From contig DASYRE010000058.1 of assembly GCA_036004685.1 (NCBI GenBank), positions 1 to 35,207 of the forward strand: 35,207 bases of DNA, given 5' to 3'. Both the position numbers and the translations under genes were made by a program. Positions within the stretch are counted from its first letter, which is position 1. The number at the start of each line of letters is the position of its first letter. Under the pieces are notes generated by a model. That model searched no databases and had not been told where the DNA came from. It saw only the letters and a program-made list of their open reading frames with translations. Source of the stretch: Candidatus Polarisedimenticolia bacterium. GTDB lineage: Bacteria; Acidobacteriota; Polarisedimenticolia; Gp22-AA2; AA152. Below, piece by piece: positions 31,305 to 35,207 of this stretch.

Positions 31305-31493
31305 TTACAGAATCTCGCACACGTAACAGTTGGGACCGGTCCTGACGCAGGCGCCCCCCCTCGCGGCACATTTCGCGGGGTTGCAGACGGTACCGCACGA
31401 AGAGGGAGCGGCCGACGCCGTGTTCAGCGAGATCATGTAACCACCAGCAGCTACGAATACCGCCAAGAGCAGCAATCCGAACAGCCTTTTCAC
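31305..31493 (-). CDS. 62-residue Cys-rich secreted peptide
   Basis: A short gene read from GTG 31493, which has GGAGGAG six bases upstream. Residues 1-28 form a signal peptide (KRLF, then a long hydrophobic stretch, then TASA before AP). The predicted mature part is about 34 residues with six cysteines (33, 37, 42, 49, 56, 59 of the precursor), enough for three disulfides, plus an aromatic YVCEIL end. I recognise no family. Possibilities include a small secreted antimicrobial-like or signalling peptide, or an envelope structural peptide; nothing in sequence decides. It has no export or immunity genes beside it. Two overlapping hairpins lie in its leader. Confidence 0.65.
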   Translation of the reverse strand: MKRLFGLLLLAVFVAAGGYMISLNTASAAPSSCGTVCNPAKCAARGGACVRTGPNCYVCEIL

Positions 31494-31494
31494 G

Positions 31495-31550
31495 CGACTC
31501 TCCTCCAGGATGGGCTGCAAGAGTCGGCTTCGAACCCCTCGAAGCCGATT
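31495..31550 (-). promoter_or_regulatory. Overlapping leader hairpins before the Cys-rich peptide
   Basis: Hairpin 1: TCGGCTTCGA (31548-31539) and TCGAAGCCGA (31533-31524) form a 10-bp perfect stem with a 5-base loop, extendable by two weak pairs. Hairpin 2: CGACTCT (31526-31520) and AGAGTCG (31501-31495) enclose the ribosome site and end two bases before the GTG. The two share bases around 31522-31526, so they exclude each other. No U-run follows hairpin 1. Confidence 0.45.
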
Positions 31551-31754
31551 CAGAAGCCGTCGAAGCAGGACCAACGGACAAATTTCACCGAAGCCGGGGG
31601 TTTTCCGGCGCGCGCCCGTTTTTTCATTCGGGCGCCGGGTCCTGTCTGCCGGTCCCCCCGCAGCCTGGCGATCGTCCGGAGAACGGGAGCCCCGAAGAGT
31701 CGGTTCCGGAAGGCGTCGAATGACTGCTGGAGGGGCCGGAAGGGGGCGCTTCTT

Positions 31755-32432
31755 TTAACCCTGGGCCCGCCGGCGGGTGGGGGCGCGATGGGACGAGGCG
31801 AGACGGAAGGCGAGGCTTTCCAGCTGAATTTTCAGATCGACGTTGCGGAGGCTGGTCGCGGGGGGCACGCGGACCTGGGCGGGGGCGAAGTTGAGGATGG
31901 CGGGGATTCCGGCGCCCGCCACGGCGTCCGCCGCCGACTGGGCCGCGGGGGCGGGGACCGCGAGGACCGCGATTTGCACCCCTTCGCGCTGCGCGACCTC
32001 GCGAATCTGCGAGACCGGCAGGATGGGAGCCCCGTTCCGGCAGGCTCCTCCGATCTTGTCCGGCGCCGTGTCGAAGAGGGCGACGATCCGAAAGCCCTCG
32101 CGGTTGAATCCGGCGTAGTCGCCGAGGGCCATGCCCAGGTTTCCCGCCCCCACGATGACGACCTTCAAGTCACGGTCGAGGCCGAGAATCCGGGTGAGCC
32201 GGCCTTTCAGCTCCTGGACGGAATAACCGACGCCGCGCACCCCGAATCCGCCGAAATTCGCCAGGTCCTTGCGAATCTGCGCCGAGCTGAGCCGGAACTG
32301 ATCGGCGAGGGTTTGGGAGGAGATCGTGACCACCTTCTGGCGCTGCAGCTCCTCCAGGCAGCGCAGGTAGAGCGACAGACGCTGCGTGACGAGATCGGAA
32401 ACTTCCGCCCCGCGCTCTCGTTTGCGCCTCAT
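31755..32432 (-). CDS. rex: Redox-sensing transcriptional repressor Rex
   Basis: A 225-residue Rex protein, which represses fermentative and respiratory genes when the NADH/NAD+ ratio is low. The winged helix (about 17-80) includes SSQTLADQFRLSSAQIRKDL followed by ANFGGFGVRGVGY, the Rex signature. The Rossmann domain has VVIVGAGNLGMALGDY (from 91, GxGxxG at 95-100), FDTAPDKIG and LNFAPAQVRVP. Length is normal. ATG 32432 is used, with AGGAGGAAGGG upstream. It is flanked by gaps of about 260 bases on both sides, so it is probably monocistronic; complex I genes lie close by and are plausible targets. I saw no clear TTGTG-N8-CACAA site in the window. Confidence 0.93.
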   Translation of the reverse strand: MRRKRERGAEVSDLVTQRLSLYLRCLEELQRQKVVTISSQTLADQFRLSSAQIRKDLANFGGFGVRGVGYSVQELKGRLTRILGLDRDLKVVIVGAGNLGMALGDYAGFNREGFRIVALFDTAPDKIGGACRNGAPILPVSQIREVAQREGVQIAVLAVPAPAAQSAADAVAGAGIPAILNFAPAQVRVPPATSLRNVDLKIQLESLAFRLASSHRAPTRRRAQG

Positions 32433-32690
32433 CGAGGAGACCCTTCCTCCTGCCGAATACAGTCACCGAACCGTCCGGTGTCGCGTCTCCGAGACTCCGT
32501 TACGCTGGGCCGGTCGACCCGCGGCGAGTTCCAGCCGCCGGGTCCGAACCTCCCCGAATGCGGCCGTCCATCCCGGCCAGTCGCGTCGCGCCTCGCTGGC
32601 GTGCCGCGCTGGGCGCGCGGCGCTTCGGTGCGCCTTGCCATCCGGGCGTCTCGATCGCCGCGAGGGGAACCTGATTGCCCGGCCGCAACA

Positions 32691-33149
32691 CTAGGGCTTC
32701 TTTTCGGGGACGGAGACCTGGAATCGCGCCTTGGCCGCGGAAGTGACGGCCAGCTTGTGGATGACGCTCTTGGCGCTGAACTCGCACGAATCGACGCGGT
32801 CGCCCGGCTTCAGACTCTCGAGCGTGGCCGGCTGCCCGTCGAGCGTCAGGGCGCTCTGAGGAGTCGCGAACACCTGATACTCGTTGACGTGGGTCTTGAT
32901 GAGAATCATGTGACGATCGGGGAAGAGCCGGACCACCGTCCCTTCGATCGTCCTCCACTCGGGGTGTTCGGCGGCCTTCGCCTTCCCTTCGGAAGTTGTC
33001 GAGCCCTCGGCCGGCTTGGCCGCTTCGGTGGGTTTCTTTTGCATCTTGGTCTTGGCTCCCGTCTCCTCGTCGGGCCGAGCCGTGAGCGGCGACAGGAAGA
33101 GGGCCAGAAGAACGGAGAGGATCCGGACGGACGGGCGGGCGGTTTTCAT
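32691..33149 (-). CDS. Secreted hypothetical protein with a small beta-rich domain
   Basis: A 152-residue protein. Residues 1-26 are a signal peptide (MKTARPSVRI, hydrophobic LSVLLALFL, then SPLTARP). A Lys/Ala/Glu-rich linker (about 30-60) follows. The rest, from WRTIEGTVVRLFPDRHMILIK to PATLESLKPGDRVD, looks like a compact beta barrel of the kind seen in exported OB-like or DUF5666-type domains, where the final LKPGDRV loop is common. A single Cys is present. No enzyme motif is visible. The ATG 33149 has GGAGG five bases upstream. It follows nuoN on the same strand after 91 bases. Confidence 0.75.
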   Translation of the reverse strand: MKTARPSVRILSVLLALFLSPLTARPDEETGAKTKMQKKPTEAAKPAEGSTTSEGKAKAAEHPEWRTIEGTVVRLFPDRHMILIKTHVNEYQVFATPQSALTLDGQPATLESLKPGDRVDSCEFSAKSVIHKLAVTSAAKARFQVSVPEKKP

Positions 33150-33169
33150 CGATACCTCCGAAATGGCGC

Positions 33170-33187
33170 TAGAATACAGGCATTCTA
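33170..33187. repeat. 18-bp perfect inverted repeat upstream of the secreted hypothetical gene
   Basis: TAGAAT (33170-33175), six bases, ATTCTA (33182-33187). It is an AT-rich symmetrical site 20 bases upstream of the ATG at 33149. The minus-strand TAGAAT (33187-33182) could also serve as a -10 box, so it may be promoter, operator or both. Confidence 0.35.
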
Positions 33188-33240
33188 ACATCCCCGGCTC
33201 GACAAGCCTCAGCCGGTGCGCCCGTCCCGGTCCGCTTGCC

Positions 33241-34716
33241 CTAGAGAAGAGAACGGGACAGATCCAGGAGCCATCCGGGGAACAGCCCCAGGAAAAGGGT
33301 CGCGGCCGCCGCGAAAGCCAGGGAAATCCCCTCGGGGGAGGTGGGCCCGGGAGGTATCCCGGCGGCGGACGGCTCCTTCATGTGCATGTGGACGACGACT
33401 CGCAGGTAATAGAAGGCTCCCACGACCGAGTTGAGGACCCCCAGGACCGCGAGGAAATAGAACCGGCCGTCGATGGCGACGCGGAACAGGAAGAACTTCC
33501 CGAGGAAGCCGGCCATCGGCGGGATCCCCGTCAGCGACAGCATGAACATCGTCATCACCGCCGCCAGGAAGGGGCGCCGGCGGGCGAGGCCCGAATAATT
33601 TTCGAAGGAGTACCCTTCCTCGGCGCCGCCGGAAGTCCGCCCGATGACCGACGCCACGGCGAAGGCGCCGAGGTTCATGAAGATGTACCCCGCCAGGTAA
33701 TAGACGATGGCCGAAAGGGCCGCCTGGCGGCTCTCCACCGCCGAGGTCACGACCACGCCGACGAGGAGGTAGCCGGCGTGCGCGATCGAGGAGTAGCCGA
33801 GCATCCGCTTGACGTTCGTCTGGGCGAGCGCCACCACGTTGCCGACGATCATGGTGCACGCGGCCATCAGGGATAGGGCGGCGATCCACCCCGCCTCGAC
33901 GCTCGGGCCGCGGAAGGCGACCCCGAAGAGACGCAGGATCGTCGCCAGGGCCGCCGCCTTCGTCCCGGCCGCCATGAATCCCGCCACCGGAGTCGGGGAT
34001 CCCTGATAGACGTCCGGGATCCAGAAATGGAACGGCGCGGCCCCCAGCTTGAAGGCGAGCCCCACCAGCAGCAGTCCCATGCCCGCCATGGCGCGCGGAT
34101 CGATGGCCGACTCCGCCGGAAGCGCAAAGGCTCGCGCGATCCCCCGCAGCTCGATGCTCCGGGTGACGCCGAAGAGGAGCGCGGCCCCGTAGAGGATGAA
34201 GGCGGTGGCGAAGGCCCCGAGCAGAAAGTACTTCATCGAGGCCTCGACCGATTTTTCGACGTCCCGGGTGAAGCCGGCCAGGATGTACAGGCTGATCGAG
34301 AGGATCTCGAGGCCCAGGAAGATCGTCAGGAGGTTCTCGCTGCTGGCCATCAGGATCATCCCGATCGCCGCCGTGAGGATCAGGACGTAATACTCCCCCT
34401 TCCCCTTCCCTTCCTGCTCCACCAGGGGGATCGACGTCAGCACGGTCAGGCCGGCGGTGGCGAGGAAGAGCAGGGTGAAAAGGAGGGAAAACCGATCCAC
34501 CAGCAGCGCGCCCGAGAACAGAGAGGCGGCGGCGCCGTCGCGCAGGAGGCGGAACGCGCTGACGCCGGCGAGCAGGATTCCCATGAAGGTGAGGTATCCC
34601 GTTGCCTTGTCCAGCCGGCGGAACAGGGTGACGAGCAGCAGCGCGAGGACCGCCCAGGCGGCCAGGATCGTCAGCGGCGCGAGGCGCGCCAGGCTCTCGG
34701 GCACCGACTCGATCAT
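33241..34716 (-). CDS. nuoN: NADH-quinone oxidoreductase subunit N
   Basis: A 491-residue antiporter-like membrane subunit of complex I with about 14 hydrophobic helices. Conserved features are LGLEILSISLYILAGF, EASMKYFLLGAFATAFILYG (the Glu-Lys pair region), AGMGLLLVGLAFKLGAAPFHFW with VYQGSPTPVAGFMA, and NVKRMLGYSSIAHAGYLL, which together mark NuoN; the broken helix and ion-channel lysines fall in these. It pumps protons as part of respiratory complex I. The ATG overlaps the nuoL stop as ATGA (34713-34716). It is followed by a secreted hypothetical gene rather than another nuo gene. Confidence 0.94.
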   Translation of the reverse strand: MIESVPESLARLAPLTILAAWAVLALLLVTLFRRLDKATGYLTFMGILLAGVSAFRLLRDGAAASLFSGALLVDRFSLLFTLLFLATAGLTVLTSIPLVEQEGKGKGEYYVLILTAAIGMILMASSENLLTIFLGLEILSISLYILAGFTRDVEKSVEASMKYFLLGAFATAFILYGAALLFGVTRSIELRGIARAFALPAESAIDPRAMAGMGLLLVGLAFKLGAAPFHFWIPDVYQGSPTPVAGFMAAGTKAAALATILRLFGVAFRGPSVEAGWIAALSLMAACTMIVGNVVALAQTNVKRMLGYSSIAHAGYLLVGVVVTSAVESRQAALSAIVYYLAGYIFMNLGAFAVASVIGRTSGGAEEGYSFENYSGLARRRPFLAAVMTMFMLSLTGIPPMAGFLGKFFLFRVAIDGRFYFLAVLGVLNSVVGAFYYLRVVVHMHMKEPSAAGIPPGPTSPEGISLAFAAAATLFLGLFPGWLLDLSRSLL

Positions 34717-35207
34717 AGAAGGTACCAGAGGAGCGCGACCGCCCCGAGAAAGAGGGCGAGCGCGTAGTTGCGGACGTGGCCGGTCTGGAACAGCTTGAGG
34801 ATCTGGGCGCCGACCTCCAGGAAAGCGCCGGCGCCGTTGACCACGCCGTCCACCACCCGGCGATCGAACTCCCCCAGAAAATCGCAGAGCCGCCCGTAGG
34901 GCCGCACGACGGCGGCGTGATAGAGCTCGTCGACGTAGTACTTGTTTTCCAGCAGCCGGGCGAGCACCGGGAAGCGCCCGGCGAGGCGCGCCGCAATCTC
35001 CGGACGCTGCACGTAGAAGCGATAGGCGAAGAAGATCCCCGCCGCCACGCCCGCCAGCACCAGCGTCATCAGTCCGTACTCCAGCCCCGCCGCCTCCCCC
35101 GCCGCCTCGTGGGCCGGGGAAGAAGCCTCGCCGAACACCGGCGCGAGGTAATGCTCGAACCCGTTGAGATCCACCCCGAAGCTCAGGCTCTTCGGGATCC
35201 CCACCCA
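34713..35207 (-). CDS. nuoL: NADH-quinone oxidoreductase subunit L, C-terminal part
   Basis: The right edge cuts this gene; 164 C-terminal residues are visible. NuoL marks are LLENKYYVDELYHAAVVRPYG, FDRRVVDGVVNGAGAF and the ending QTGHVRNYALALFLGAVALLWYLL, which correspond to the region after the long lateral helix and the last membrane helix of NuoL. The frame is open to the window end and includes GIPKSLSFGVDLNGF. It is directly coupled to nuoN by a 4-base overlap. In most bacteria nuoM sits between these two genes; here it is absent from that position. Confidence 0.88.
   Translation of the reverse strand, partial: WVGIPKSLSFGVDLNGFEHYLAPVFGEASSPAHEAAGEAAGLEYGLMTLVLAGVAAGIFFAYRFYVQRPEIAARLAGRFPVLARLLENKYYVDELYHAAVVRPYGRLCDFLGEFDRRVVDGVVNGAGAFLEVGAQILKLFQTGHVRNYALALFLGAVALLWYLL

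Noticed and set aside
1-35207. CRISPR arrays, tRNA/rRNA genes, insertion sequences or prophage
   Set aside because: I saw no regularly spaced repeats, cloverleaf, transposase or integrase motifs on either strand.

Overview
This is a high-GC bacterial chromosome segment, densely packed with short intergenic gaps and many 4-base stop/start overlaps. No rRNA, tRNA, CRISPR array, transposase or integrase is visible. Hopanoid genes, Rex, a group of PPK2/TMEM175/SPFH genes, complex I genes and the strong GC bias suggest a soil or sediment lineage such as Acidobacteriota or a neighbouring phylum. That assignment is inference; no marker gene here settles it.

Layout. (1) 1-2360: tail of an unknown gene, then a minus-strand operon of lipoprotein, CatE-like glyoxalase-fold protein and cysteine-synthase-family enzyme. 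(2) 2624-12302: a biosynthetic cluster of the highly reducing type II PKS / aryl polyene kind. It holds a UbiE-like methyltransferase, a chorismatase (XanB2/Hyg5/FkbO family) and an LpxL-like acyltransferase on the plus strand. On the minus strand it holds an ACP, a catalytic ketosynthase, a catalytically dead ketosynthase partner (chain-length factor), a small AT-richer membrane gene, a ketoreductase, a methyltransferase and a fused two-hotdog dehydratase. A NodB-type deacetylase diverges from the ACP promoter. The simplest reading is that chorismatase makes a hydroxybenzoate starter, KS/CLF-ACP-KR-DH builds a polyene on it, the methyltransferase decorates it and the acyltransferase attaches it to a membrane lipid or carrier. 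(3) 12412-18306: SPFH protein, PPK2 kinase, TMEM175-type channel, a flavin monooxygenase and an ArnT-like glycosyltransferase. (4) 18386-18913: a peroxiredoxin whose peroxidatic position is an in-frame TGA followed by a good bacterial SECIS-like hairpin; I read it as a selenoprotein. (5) 18942-26831: a complete hopanoid operon, transcribed shc-hpnH-hpnA-hpnG-squalene synthase-dxs, with a promoter and an overlapping 17-base near-palindrome upstream. (6) 27200-33149: a secreted protein with an internal duplication, a TetR regulator, Grx4 and BolA, a zinc-ribbon protein, glutamate dehydrogenase, a 62-residue Cys-rich secreted peptide, Rex and a secreted hypothetical protein. (7) 33241-35207: nuoN and the end of nuoL, with no nuoM between them.

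Most notable points: the probable selenocysteine peroxiredoxin; the chorismatase-linked polyene cluster with its fused dehydratase and Cys-to-Glu KS partner; a hopene cyclase with DxDTT instead of DxDD; and hairpins overlapping translation starts of two small Cys-rich genes. All functional calls rest on reading motifs by eye; no database search was run.
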